A DNA stretch of 64,000 bases from Paragonimus westermani (taxonomy: Eukaryota > Platyhelminthes > Trematoda > Plagiorchiida > Troglotrematidae). Under the pieces are notes generated by a model. The model had not been told where the DNA came from. It saw only the letters and a list, made by a program, of their open reading frames with translations, and searched no databases. Each line of letters opens with the position of its first letter. Positions within the stretch are counted from its first letter, which is position 1. The position numbers were made by a program, and so were the translations under genes. Shown in pieces: positions 38,952-50,587 of this stretch. The stretch lies in contig QNGE01001285.1 of the NCBI GenBank assembly GCA_008508345.1, forward strand, positions 114,104-178,103, read 5' to 3'.

Positions 38952-41200
38952 TTAGTCAAACTCGTGGAATCTAGCTATGTAGCACCAGTGAATTGGGTTG
39001 TAAACGTTTTCAGAAAATCGGTACTCCTGTGTAACATATCGATCCGGGCTATCGATACAGGGCCATGAAAGGTTCAGTATTTTGACCAGACGTTTTTGTG
39101 AGCATAACGAGGGCGAATGTAAACGGATTGCGATGGCTTCTGCAATGGCTAGTAGACGACCGTTGACCCACTTTGATTGCGCTCCACCGACTCGATAGAT
39201 AAGCTTAAACGAATCGGCCTGGTTGATCAGATGATTCGATTCCACCAAGTGAGTAGCGACCGCTGATGAGCAAGCCTTTATCGATCCTCGAGCTAGCCAC
39301 GCCGGATGATGCTACCGCATGCGTTCAGATAGTCGCCTTGTTGTGCGGCCTTTATAGCTTGTTCCACAGAAACAAATGAAATCGTTAACACAAAACGAGG
39401 CAGCATGTACAGGCAATATATCTTTCAGCTGGGGACGCAAAACTAGTGTGGATGTAAACCAAATGCGTAATTGAGATGCGAAACAGGTTTTGTTAAGCGC
39501 TACGTTAAGTTTCCTGGTTATATTTTCAGCAATACTATCGCCTTTGAGAAGCAAAGTAATATAGACAGGTTTTTGTCTACAGTTTGCTTCACACCTATCT
39601 TTGTGCTAACTATCATGTGCTTACAAATAAACTGTTCTGGGTAGCCAATTTCAAGGAGTGTGTTAAATATAAACTGTTTTTCTTCCTCTATGGTTTCATC
39701 TGAGGAAATTCTCAAGGCCCTATCTAGCAAACACCGGAGTGGGTTCTTCTTTTGTCTCAAAGGTACGAATCTATTAAAATTTGTATATTGTCCTGTCCAG
39801 TTTGCTTTACGATATATCTTGCGTTGCATTGTGCCGTCCTTAAGAACTGACGTGAAGACGTCTAAAAACGTCATCCCCGCTGGTGTTTCAGGCTCCAGGG
39901 TGAATCGGATATTTTTATGGGCACTGTTGAATTGCGTCAGTGTTTTATCAAGACATTCAGATTCGTCTGTTATGCAGATAGTGCCATCTACATAACGTTT
40001 ATAAAGAGGCAATGACCTAATGTGTTCTGCTAGTGAACTACTCTCAAGCTGTGCCAGGAAAGTACCGGCTAGTAAGGGACCTAACGGTGACCCCATTGCT
40101 ACTCTGTCCTTTTGGCGATACAGCTTACCCGACAACTTGAACTGAACGTTTTAAGTGCAGCGATACAAAAGCTGCTTTAGTTCATCTACTGGTATCCCCA
40201 CGTTTGTGCCACTGCTCTCTATATACCAACCGAGAGACTCGATTGTCTCACTTAGTGTGATATTTGTGAAGAGAGACGTGACCTCAAGCGAAAATACACG
40301 CATTCCCTTTGCACTCAGTTGTTTAACCATTTCGACAAATTCAAAAGAATCTCTAAGACTAATTTCTTCCTGACCAGCTCTAACAATCCTGTTAGCCATT
40401 TTACCGTTGCATGATACGGCGAATTACACATGTCTAAAATCGGCCGTAGCGGCACCCCGTTTTTATGCATTTTAGGTAGCCCATAAAGCCTGTGAATTAA
40501 ACTACCTACTGGTTTATTTTTTTTGAAGGTATTTGAGTCAATCAGTCCTCGTTGTTTCATACATCTCAGTGTTTTCGTTAATGTCTTCTTAATAGCCACT
40601 GTTTTGTCCTTTTCAGTTTCTGTACAGACGAATTTGGTTCTATCTGCCAGTAGTGCATTCATTTTAGCTAAATAGTCAGCCTTATCCAGCATGACGATTC
40701 CAGCACCTTTGTCAGGTCTGGATATATATATCCTCATTATGTCTCAGTGACTCCAGTGAGGTTAAGTGCTGTCTAGTGAACAGGTTTTTACTCATGGTGT
40801 TCCGGGTCAGGTACTGATAGCATGACTGGACTAGGGTTGCTTTGAGCATCTCAACATTCATAGGCGATGACGGTTTTAAATCGACCAGTTTGTCATAAAG
40901 GTTCTCAAACTGACTTCCTGATTCTAGCTGTTTAATTTTACTCCTAGGACAGCAAAATTTCGGTCATAATGATAAAACTTCAAGAGCAAAGTTATCCAAC
41001 ACCAAAGAGGAAAAATTATGCACGTGACATCCTGGATTTTTCGGAAAACCGGCCTTAGGTTTGGTCGGGTTGAGTTGATTTCTTAGCCTTGCTGACTTCT
41101 TTTCTAGCCTTTTGGCCACGATCTGTTGAACGTAACTCTCAAACTTGTTTGCCTCATTCGGTGACAACTCCGCTAATATTCTCGTGGAAACAGTCTACTT
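38952..41200 (-). pseudogene. Penelope-like RT/GIY-YIG endonuclease ORF, broken
   Basis: Reading down the minus strand: VHNFSS with FALEVLSL at the N-terminus, then FCCPRSKIKQLESGSQFENL; RT fingers at ISRPDKGAGIVMLDK and YGLPKMHK..PLRPI; motif A as FSLEVTSLFTNI (catalytic Asp replaced by Glu, 40283-40285); MGSPLGPLLAGTFLA; and motif C as YVDG instead of YVDD (39983-39994). After a linker come KGDSIAENITRKLN, the GIY-YIG core CFCGTSYKGRTTRRLSERMR, HHPAWL, and a C-terminus with LCSQKRLVKILNLSWP. Lesions: TGA at 40964, frameshift near 40735, frameshift at 40350-40390, TAA at 40151, frameshift at 39520-39555, TAG at 39312. Family role: reverse transcription with target cleavage by the endonuclease. 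No activity is expected here. The plus-strand ORFs over it are shadows. Confidence 0.95.
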
Positions 41201-41427
41201 ATAGTCCAAGTCACATGCCCTGCTCATCCATGTGTCCTTCTCATTTACAACTAGTTACTGTAGTGGCAAAAGTCCTGAGGAAGGCCATCCGAGGTGTTTG
41301 AAACAGAGTATTACAATTCACTCGTAACGTTGTGTTATTCTCAATCTGTTTATCAATAACATGTTAAACACAACCCCCAAACTGTTCAACTTCATTCGTA
41401 CTAAATTTGGTGTGGATATTTTACAAG

Positions 41428-41441
41428 TGTTATTGAACTTG
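41428..41441. repeat. target-site duplication of PLE1, right copy
   Basis: Exact repeat of the 14-mer at 38766-38779, flanking PLE1. Confidence 0.85.
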
Positions 41442-41600
41442 TCTATCCTCTGAACGTGTTGATCGTTGCTTACCCACCGACTCCCCCCCTTGAATGTTCG
41501 ACATATAAAACCAATTCATATTACTGTAGACATTGTACTGACTATTCAATACGAAGTGTTCGCATCCGTCACTCTTCTTTCTTTAACAGTTTTGCTCACA
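41428..41600 (+). pseudogene. Ty3/gypsy tail, right part of copy split by PLE1
   Basis: This continues the alignment to the uninterrupted copy from about 31350 onward, including ttgtactgactattcaatac against ttggtactgacgagtcaata. It starts with the right target-site copy at 41428-41441. It lies downstream of the LKPA site and may include LTR sequence. No coding motif is readable in this part alone. Confidence 0.55.
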
Positions 41601-42937
41601 CTTCTTAATCGAACGAACTAGTTTAGTTTGAAATAATCCGTAATTGAGCACTTCTGATAGACTTTCTTTGCAAATAATTTGTATTTGTTCCCTATTTGGT
41701 TGATGTGTTCTGTCTACACACGGTTTGACAAGTATGCCTTTGTCTACTGCCCTAATTTGCGCATTCAGCCCGCAAACCCATCTACTTTTTGTGTGCGGCA
41801 GAAAACGCTGCACATCGCCTCTATGAGTTGACCGGTATATAAATGGACCAGATGGCACAATGTGTTCCTGTTGAATGTTAGTTTATCCTGAAAGTCCCGA
41901 AAGGCGACTAGTAAGGTGGCGCGGGCGCATAGTGAAAGCAGGAGCATGAATCAACGCAAACAGGGAACGGCCTGAGTGAGCGATCATAAGATTGGTCGAT
42001 AAGGCACGACAAACACACCAGCGGCAAGACGTACGGTACGTGAGTACAGTAAGTTTACAGTGCACACAAACACGTCAGTCCAAACAGGTAGTGTGCACTG
42101 CGTATGCGGAGGCACAACGAGCACCATTGTGCTTTTTCAAAAAGGCTGCTTGGTGTTACTGAACGCGATTCAATGTGTTGCATTGACATGTACACAGTAT
42201 TTTGTATAGCGATTAACATATCCACTCAGAATGTTGAAGATCTGTTGGTGTTATAAGTTTGCCCATACTCGTTGATTTAAGCTTCCGACACAATAGCGCG
42301 TGAACGGTGTGCTATGCACTCTTTATTGCTTACGCTGCTATGAGGTAATGCTTCAAAACTAAATTGGCTTCAGTCAAATAACATCACTTATACTAAAGAG
42401 TTGTGTAACAGTTCCTTTTTGAAACAAAACCAGATGGGCGGTTTGTGACTATGTAAAAATAATCATTTAACGGAATGCAAAAAAGCAGTTTCAAGTTTGA
42501 TATCAACTGACTGCCCAACAGACGTCAAGTAGTACTCTGTTGATTCGACATGTGGTAACCTGTTCTGTGAGATTTTTACGAGTCTCTACAGAATCCATAT
42601 GGAACGACTATCCGCGACGTTCCCGTGATTATATACATCCAGTCTCCTGATGCTCAACATGGAACGGAGTTTTCTAAGTACGGCATAAAGAACCGTTCGC
42701 CGCGGAAATTTATGTGCAAAATGATCAATTGCTACCTAAACATGAAATTTTCAAGGTGACGAAACGAAAGAAATTGTTTTTCTTCGTCAGGTTCTCCGGG
42801 TACCAACACTTGATACAGTTGATTTATGTAATCTATCAGTATTTTGAACAAACTCTTCAGTATGGTATTGTTGAAGTCCAACTTGAAAAGCAGTGTGCTT
42901 CTAGGGAAACAACCATACACTTATCGATGGTGTCATA
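41601..42937. other. unassigned stretch with a GC-richer block
   Basis: No gene is recognised. At 41820-42130 the sequence is GC-richer and includes a TATA-like tatataaat at 41836. This could be an LTR or promoter remnant, but no matching second copy or coding frame supports that. Confidence 0.4.
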
Positions 42938-43005
42938 GGTGGCTCACTTGGTCAACGGCTAGGCGATATGCTTGGCTCAGTGGATACAAAACCCGGATGC
43001 CATTA
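42938..43005 (+). mobile_element. possible tRNA-derived SINE head
   Basis: GGTGGCTCACTTGGTCAACG (42938-42957) resembles an A box, and TGGATACAAAACCC (42981-42994) is a degenerate B box at tRNA-like spacing. No SINE body matching family A follows, so this is either another family or a chance pair of boxes. Confidence 0.33.
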
Positions 43006-44929
43006 GTGGTGAAGCAAATCTTTAGCTTTGTCACATACACCATATCCTGCTCCCCGCCCATATTACCGAGGTGGCAATAATTATATAGGATTTAATGAGT
43101 TAACCGAATCTCAAAAACACCCTTACCATTGCACGCGGATTCAACTAGGTATTCTGGAACGGATCATACAAGTATCACACAAATGTTTGCTAATCAGAAA
43201 CACAGTTCTATGGGATAGCAGTTAAACCTTCACAGTTTGTATCGATTAACTGCAAAAATTTTAAGGAGAACCGATTCTTAGCGTCCTGAACAATTTATTT
43301 CCGGGCAGACCTTGTTCAAAGTGATGTTATTGTGAGCTATACTCAAGTAAACTAGTTATCTTTCAGCATACCTTGAGACATTAAGCGAACAAAGACCAAT
43401 TGTTGTGATCAGTTCAGCCCTTCAGAAATAACCTTCAAGCCTCAGTTGGCCCACACATGGGAGGATATAACCATTTTGTTCTAAAGTCGTCTGGTGGTTG
43501 CTACAAGATGTACCGTTCATGCAATGCAAAATCTCATATTGTTGGGCAGAACCTGAAAACTATCACCACGGCTGGAATCATCGCTGCCATTCAGTTGCAA
43601 GATTTGAATCGTCCACGAAATTCCATGTTTAAGGTCCTTTAAATCAGCGGCACCCATCAGCCTTCATATAGTTGGATCGTGGAAAATATCTCGCTTGGGT
43701 AGGTAAAACATTCAAAGTTACCATAACACTCCAAGCAAAGGGGAAAGTGACATTTCTAAAGAATACGGAGTCATCTATTGCCTGACACTTTTGACATATT
43801 GCTTTGAATTGAATTCGGAAATATATTTGAAAAATTTGAGCGATGGAAATCTGATGACTTCCTTGGTTTGCGGAGGTGTATTCGGCAACAATTGGACATC
43901 ACACCTTTGACAGAAACAATGTTTCATCAATACCTGATTGTTTTATTGAGTGACCTACATGGGCGTGTGTGTGGCTGTTGATTCCTTCGTTTCATTTCAC
44001 ATCCTGTATTGAAATTAGAAAGTAAACGCATGGAATGTAGCGTGCATCTGAGGAAGTGCGGTGGAACATATAAGATATAAATACTGGTTGAAAATCTTTT
44101 TCTGCTTTTTTGTTTCAAAGATTTGTGGACTTCTCATTTCCAACATAGTCCCTGATTCATCTCTCACTCAGAAGTTGACTTAAGGAACCGTTGATGTTTT
44201 TTGTATGCTTCACGTCGGTCACAGAAATGTTTTGTTTTCTCCTAAAATGTGCATCTGAATTCAAAAAGCGGCCACTTAAAAGAGAAAACTCAATCAAGTT
44301 AAACAGAGTGATCAGAAGCAAGTTAACAATAACCGGAAAGAGACGGGTATTCACAAAAATTTATCAGAGAACAAATATTCGATAAACCAGTCTGGGATAT
44401 TTGGAATTAGAGGCTTCGAATAACTATGGAAGTCGTGATTAACTTGAAAAACCCGGCGCAAGTAATAAGAAGACTTGGTACTGGTAGCAGTAAGCAGTTC
44501 GTACTCATGAGATCAGGAACTGAATTTATGGACGTACAGAGATATTAAAAAATCGCATTCTGTTACTGGCTGATCGTATTAGCACACTCAAAATCAAAAG
44601 CTTTAAGTTGGTTGGTGTAATCCGGAACAAATAAATTGGCGAATAACGGAAGGCACGACATTGAGACTATTTGGCCAATCCTAATGCGGTATGTTTAACG
44701 CGACATTTGGATTGGCCGTTTGTCAGATCTTCAGTTGTGTCGAGGTTTGGACTAGCGGTGAATCGAGTAGATTTTCACCACACAAACACACATATTGATC
44801 GTGTATTTTTCACTCAACTCCAGTTTTACCTTCTTTTGCATTCTAATGAATATGCTTTTCTGAAAATTCTATGAAGTTTCATTTGAACACAACTTTGCTT
44901 CAGTGTTACGCCCTTATATCTGACGTAAT
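43006..44929. other. stretch without a recognisable gene
   Basis: Only short ORFs without known motifs occur here. Nothing further is supported. Confidence 0.5.
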
Positions 44930-45040
44930 TTAATGGGCCCACCTATAATAAAAGATATTTTACTGTGGCATTATTCTTGTGTAGGTGGTTAAGCCCGCTT
45001 CACTTTCCAGTTCACGCCGACACCGTCACGGATAATACCG
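44930..45040 (+). pseudogene. possible short Ty3/gypsy pol tail fragment
   Basis: One frame reads GPTYNKRYFTV (about 44936-44968), and a second frame reads VVKPASLSSSRR (about 44984-45019). These resemble the GPF..KYFT and DRLKPA sites of the gypsy C-terminus in order. The match is short and needs a frameshift, so it is weak. Confidence 0.25.
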
Positions 45041-45584
45041 GTACTAACTGCTACCAAGGTCTCCTGCATTCTACAATCCAAACGGATTGGGAACTGTTTT
45101 TAGCTCACGTTAGCATATTTCTTCCGCTAGTAATAACATTCTCTCGTTCATTTGCAAAAAGTTCATTACTTCTGGTTTAGTTGCACATTTTCTGTCTACA
45201 AGTGCAAATTAACGTAACTGTTTTTTCTTTTTCCCCAGAAGATGATTTATCCTGCCATTTTAAACACGTATCAAATCATCCACGGCAACTAACTTGAGAC
45301 AATCGTTGTTGTCATTAGTTCTTGAAATATTTCGCCTACGGCTGTTTTTGATAACTCCATGACACAGTAATGTCATTATGTCCGAAATGCATGGCTGCAC
45401 TTTTGCTGAAAGTTTTTAGCTACCGGCGCTGAGGGACCATATGGATATACTATGTGAATGTGAGAAGGACAGATCAGCAAGTTCTAGTAGGAACAATGTG
45501 ACGAATTCTTCTTTAGCGATAGTTTATCATCAAAACCACTAAACATCTTGATACAACCTTAGAACAATACCAACAATTAAAAGC
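45041..45584. other. unassigned spacer before the hAT relic
   Basis: No gene is recognised. The N-terminal part and left terminal repeat of the hAT element should lie here, but I could not identify either. Confidence 0.4.
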
Positions 45585-46835
45585 ACTTCAAGCGGAGCGG
45601 TTCAAGCTGCCAGAGATATATTTCCATCGTGTTACCGTTGGAAGTCAACTGAAGTTAGCGGACCACAAAATCAAGGTAGAACATTGATTTTGCCTGCAAT
45701 CTTTTGTAAGTTCTACTGATATGGGACAAAGTGCATATGAGGGTGGCCATCTCATCCTTATAAAAAATTCGTCTATTTCAAGAAGGGTTGACAAACTGAC
45801 GGATGATGCAGATAACCACCTACTTGCACACGGTCTGACAGCGACAAAGTTTACACCATGCCTTTGGCTCCACATAATAAGCGACCTAATTCTAAATGCT
45901 AGGTTGTTGAAGGCTGCTGGATCGGCACTTTTAAGTGAAAACCTGAGTTTGGATATAAAGCTTCTCATAACGTCTAACGAGGTCGAAAATTATTTCAGGA
46001 AAAACATTTTAGTTCATATTAAGGTATCGTCGTCCACTGGTGGAAGGTAGGTTCATAGGGGGCACTGTCGACCGGTAGAACGTTGTGTTAGACTTGTTAG
46101 GTGCATTCTTAGCATATGCTTGCAAAACAGTTGAGAAGGATATTTATTGGCCCATATATAACGCACTTCGGAAAACTCACAGTCTCAAGTGTATTTCATG
46201 TTGATGTTCTTGGTGGGAAGTATTTTAAGAACGTCTATGCAACTACTGATGAACACAGAAGTCCATTGTTGAAAAGTTGGAACTTTTCTGTGACACTGTC
46301 ACACATATCCGCCTTACAGCCTATGATCGGCTTTATTCGTTAGAAAGTCTTCGGAAACTCATTTAGTGAACAAGTAATTTCAAACAAAAACACCTTGCAG
46401 TTAAGGTGTTAGTGACATTCTTAAGAGAATCAGCCTGTTATGAAGTGGCGTTGACTGCATCAAGCCAGTGCCATCTTCATTTCTAGTTGTTGATTGTGAC
46501 AAAAATTCATGGTGTTACAACGTGAATATATGGAACATTTAAGTCACTTGCTTGGTCGAATGTAATTGCGTACCAGGGATGAAAGTTCCAAGTTGTGTTT
46601 CGGATCTACCTTGACAACATTTTGCAGTCTAAGTATGTTTGTAAGTATGTTTAACGGACATGAAAAATAGTGCAGCAACTCTGACTGAACTTCAAGCCAA
46701 AGAAAGTCTCTATAACATTCCGAAGACAGTGGATTCAGAACGGTTTATCCCATGGTATAAAAATTTCCCAACTGTCTTGGCGCTAAGAAGGCTTGTTTTA
46801 TAGTCCTTAACAACTCTGTGACCAGATGTTTAAAC
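45585..46835 (+). pseudogene. hAT-superfamily transposase relic
   Basis: Conserved blocks of a hAT transposase (the type related to ZBED5/GTF2IRD2) appear in the right order across shifting frames. CYRWKSTEV then GPQNQGRTLILPA (45663-45698) matches the family's IGE.LILPA block. NSSISRRVDKLTDDADNHLL (from about 45772) matches the LS..T..RRI block. Then LNARLL and VENYFRKNI follow. The region near 46105-46135 matches the C.LHR.ALA.K block after a frameshift. LLMNTEV (46243-46263) matches LLLHTEVRW, and ELQAKESLYNI with WYKNFPTVLALRRLVL (about 46690-46800) matches the dimerisation region before TTYLCE. Stops and frameshifts are frequent. In the intact family the enzyme cuts and pastes the element using a DDE catalytic site; no catalytic triad can be assembled here. 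Terminal repeats and the BED zinc finger were not found. Confidence 0.7.
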
Positions 46836-47617
46836 GAACTTGTTAGCCCCAATTGCGTCATGAAAATATGTTGACGGTAATTTTACAAGGATAAAGTATG
46901 CGTTTCGTTACCCAATCTGCAGAGCGCTCGTGAATATTCAAATGGTTGCTGGAACCAGTTTTCTTAGGAACAAACAGTACATTCAACGGTAATCTTTTTA
47001 CGTGCGTCAAACGAAAAATTGGATTCGTTGCACTGAAGATGGAAGTAAGAACTTGAAAGATGGAACTTTAATATAACCTAAGAATGACGCAGTTACGGGA
47101 CTTGGTTTTTAAGTAACTAAATGAAGACAGAACTATCAACCGTATAAGCTTGTGCAACCAAAGGACAAACAGACGAAAAATGATGTCACAGAAGCGATAT
47201 AAACAGGGAGGATCAGGGCAGTGGGAAACTAGTAACCATTTTTTATGCAGTGATTGAGATCCTATTGGTCTGTAGGCACATCCTCGGAGGTCCTTCCATT
47301 TCGATTCTCTGCCTATGCCGGCTGCAATCGTAGGGTCTACTGTCCTGGCACAACGGATGTGGGGACCTTTGGGATAACTGAGCAGATGTTTACTGACTAG
47401 TGTGTTCAGGCGTTTCTTCGTGCTGAAAATCTATCTGCATCCGCGGAGAGTTCATTGCAGAATTTATATCACACTTAATCAGTAGAAACACTAACTCTTT
47501 TCTTATTGTAAATGGGGTGTCACAAAGTGTGTGCGAGGTAGAAAAATAATTTTGACTTCAACTTCACGCCTCGTAGTTCGATAAATGCGGTTAGTAACAA
47601 CTGTCTGACTATTGTGG
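46836..47617. other. unassigned spacer
   Basis: The block 47250-47420 is GC-richer than its surroundings and looks repeat-like, but I cannot assign it to a family. No gene is recognised. Confidence 0.45.
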
Positions 47618-47850
47618 GACTACTGATGAGTAGTCGGGGATTTGGTTTATTTTCAAGTTGACCATCACTCACATTTGATCGCAGCGTTCGCATTCAGCTA
47701 GCCAGCCAGCCTCTTTCGAAAAGAAGCACTAGACTCGAGTTTCACTATCATTAGAGCTCGTCAGTAGTGCATATCCTTGCCACGGCCGGGATTTGAACTC
47801 CGGACNACTTCTTGCTGATCGACTCGGCCAAGCTGATATCTGAGTAGGCT
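47618..47850 (-). mobile_element. tRNA-derived SINE, family A, copy 2
   Basis: On the minus strand the head reads AGCTTGGCCGAGTCGATCAG (A box, similar to tRNA-Leu/Ser heads) and GGAGTTCAAATCCCGG (B box, 47786-47801). The body follows: GTGGCAAGGATATGCACTAC, GTGAAACTCGAGT, and GCGATCAAATGTGAGTGATG. The 3' end forms a perfect 7-bp hairpin with a 4-nt loop (47618-47635, gactact-gatg-agtagtc). One base of the head (47806) is an N in the assembly. Confidence 0.76.
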
Positions 47851-50587
47851 GGGTTGTGCTTACTGACCCGTTTTGGTGACTGCTTACTTGTTGGATCTGC
47901 GTACATCCTGGCGCATAATTCTGCGGTGACGAGCAAACACATACATACAAATTATTCGTCTCAACACTTGCCGTAATCAGTATAATATAGTGAGCCATTA
48001 CAAGGGCTGGTCACACAGGATTTGTGTGAATTGAATAAAGATAGACACTGTCCATCCTCACCGGGGTTAATGATGCCTGCGGATTTAAAATTTGACTACT
48101 CAACAACTCAGCAGGCGCTACCTAAACAAAATTTAATTCCCCACAACCTAAATGCTTAATTAAAAATCGCTGCCATACAAAAATAATACGGTGAGTCATA
48201 GCAACTCTTTACTATCGGATGGTAAACCGAAATTGAATCAATTTGGCAATGAAGTGGACACCCTCTATGTAGCATAAAAGGTGGTCGAATGAGATGGGCT
48301 TTTGACTGGTTCCCTTCGAAAAAGAGCTCACTGGTGGTGCATATCGTCACCATGCCAAAGATACACAAGCCTGTCCACGTTTTACTGCGAGAAAAGTAGT
48401 AATTACTGAACTAATGAGATTAGATTACGCATGGCAGATTCTCTGATGACCAAATACCATAAACCGATAGCTCTTGAGTAAAGTTATGTTTATTTAATCA
48501 ATGACCAAATGTGTATCCTCTATTTCGGTATGAACAAACCAGCTCTAAGGTTAAAAAAATGTGAAATGTGGGTAAATTTTTCCTGAAAAATTGCTGCTGG
48601 AGTTCACCTGGATGTAATAATTACGCTGTATAGTGACTGGTATCGGATACACGTGATTCAAATTCCACAACCAATTTTCACCATAGGAAACATATATTTA
48701 ATCGTGCGACTGTGGTTTGCACGCACTTAATCGTTCGAAAAATGTGAAATACGGAAATATACAACAAAGTACACACTAAATGAAAATCTGCCCTGCTGCA
48801 CATTTAACTGTGTGCGGTTGGGTTTTGCTAATACATCCAAAGATTCTGGACATGTTCGAGTTACTGCAATGTCTGTCTAAAACCGCACTGAATTTGACTT
48901 GAATATTAGGATGGAATTTGATAGAGTATAAGCTCTTAAAAGTTCCTCTGTGGCAAAATTGCGATTCGTTTGATATATCACTGAATGATAATCATTTCAT
49001 CAATACGTAGGACAAAACGCTGTTTTTCAACCTCGCAATCAAAGGAACTGGACAAATGATTATGAAATACACAACAGTAAATTCTTGTAATATCTGAGAA
49101 ACCTAAATTGGCACTGTAAGCAGACAGAAGCAAATTAATCTTTTTAACCTTATTCTTGTGTCTATACAAGTGAGTTGCCAACGTAGTACCAGATAAATTT
49201 CTTCAGCAAAATGATTCTAACTTGTTCTACAACTTTAAGGCCTTTTGAACAAATCAGCGGTTGGGTTGACACAATCTAAGTCACGATCGTCTAGCATTAA
49301 AACAAACGAACGACAAATCTGTCAAAATTGGCCGTGCTATTTTGCTGTAAGCCATTATTTCATACACTTCCATTAACTAACTTTTTTGATATTTGTTCTA
49401 CAGTTATATTTTAAAACAGAGAACTAGAGAACTCTGTGTAGGTGGATCTTACATTGAAATCATTAACTCAACTTGACAAAACCTGGAAGTTCAAGAGAGA
49501 TTGCAAAATTTACAAAACATGATTTGTGGTGAAATCGTCATTAGAAATAACGAAAGAATTGTGAAATATCATATAGTACTTAGAAAATGGAAGGGTTTAC
49601 AGTCGACTGTTAAACTTATTTATAAATATGCATACAGCCGCTTGTTATGCGATTGCGGAGACTCAAATAAATGCTGAGAGGTTTGCTCGAGCAGCGTGAT
49701 TCACACCGTAATGCACGTTAATTTTTTAACTACACCAGTAGTTTGTCAATCATCTCATCAAAAAACAGTCTCTGAATGCATGCGTTAATCTCTGGTTACG
49801 AACAGAGCACTTATAAGCATCAATATGGCCGACTTATGACTGAATACCTTCTTGGGCATGCTAGTGTTTCGTCTCAGCAACTGGGTATCCGAATTCTTTT
49901 GCCGCTTTTTTCAATAACTCTTGGATAGTTCTGACTGAAAATGGAAAATGTTTCTAGAACTTAACCTCTGGTTATTTGCTCAAATAGTCTTCTCGTATTT
50001 CACTAGGTTGCAGAACACTTCTACATGTGACGGGCAGTCTGCAGAGTTTTCGTTAGTCAAACTTATGTTAACTTACTGCTGAAAATGAATCCATTATGCA
50101 TCATTGTGGAGCACATAACCGGAAGCGGTGTTTGCCAAGTTTGCAGTCCCGTAGAATTTGGTGTTTCCAAACAGTTGCCAGATTGCGGATCGTTTTTATC
50201 CGATATTCGTTCCAGTCATCCGATTACTTACTGCTTCTAAATGTACTGTATGACACACACCTTCGTTGTTGAGTAGTTTATAAATGTGATCGGAAATGGA
50301 AGGGCGAATCTCAATGCTAGGAGAATGAGGAACTGAAAGCGACTCTTGGAACCGTGTGCATGCGCGATGCGTGGCGTGTTACCAAGGCGGATGACGATGC
50401 GTTGCCGCCCAAAGCTTGCAGATGCACATCATTCACGTAATTGGGTATACGCGTCCGTCATTCTTTGTTTTTAGGCATCTCTTAGGGGATTCTCTAGATT
50501 AAACTGCCCAAGAGTCTTTAATGGTCACGAAGGCTGCTGGCTTCCAAAAAGAATCGGGGTTTCCACATATGAGTTCACTGGGGATAT
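47851..50587. other. stretch without a recognisable gene
   Basis: No gene is recognised. The segment 48330-48360 (agctcactggtggtgcatat) resembles the SINE-A core at 47754-47775 and may be a very short further remnant. The block 50330-50440 is GC-richer and unexplained. Confidence 0.5.

Larger units (their letters stand above)
38780..41427 (-). mobile_element. Penelope-like retroelement PLE1, nested in a gypsy relic
   Basis: This 2.65-kb element lies on the minus strand and is bounded by 14-bp direct repeats. It carries a single broken ORF with an N-terminal conserved region, a Penelope-type reverse transcriptase and a C-terminal GIY-YIG endonuclease (see the ORF entry). A hammerhead-like motif lies near the 3' end. 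The 19-bp segment at 38779-38797 recurs inverted at 41336-41354 with one mismatch; terminal inverted or direct repeats are known for this class. It is inserted into the pol tail of an older Ty3/gypsy relic. The presence of at least six lesions shows it is long dead, yet younger than its host relic. Confidence 0.95.

Noticed and set aside
39660..40373. Plus-strand ORFs of 111 and 72 codons
   Set aside because: They are antisense shadows of the PLE1 reverse transcriptase.
45645..45968. 107-codon minus-strand ORF
   Set aside because: It is the antisense shadow of the hAT relic frame at 45721-46050.
46389..46410. Perfect 8-bp hairpin aacacctt/aaggtgtt as a regulatory structure
   Set aside because: It falls inside the hAT relic and lacks any context suggesting a function.
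47618..47640. CTGATGAG in the SINE tail as a hammerhead core
   Set aside because: No GAAA segment or stem arrangement follows; the bases are explained by the 7-bp hairpin.
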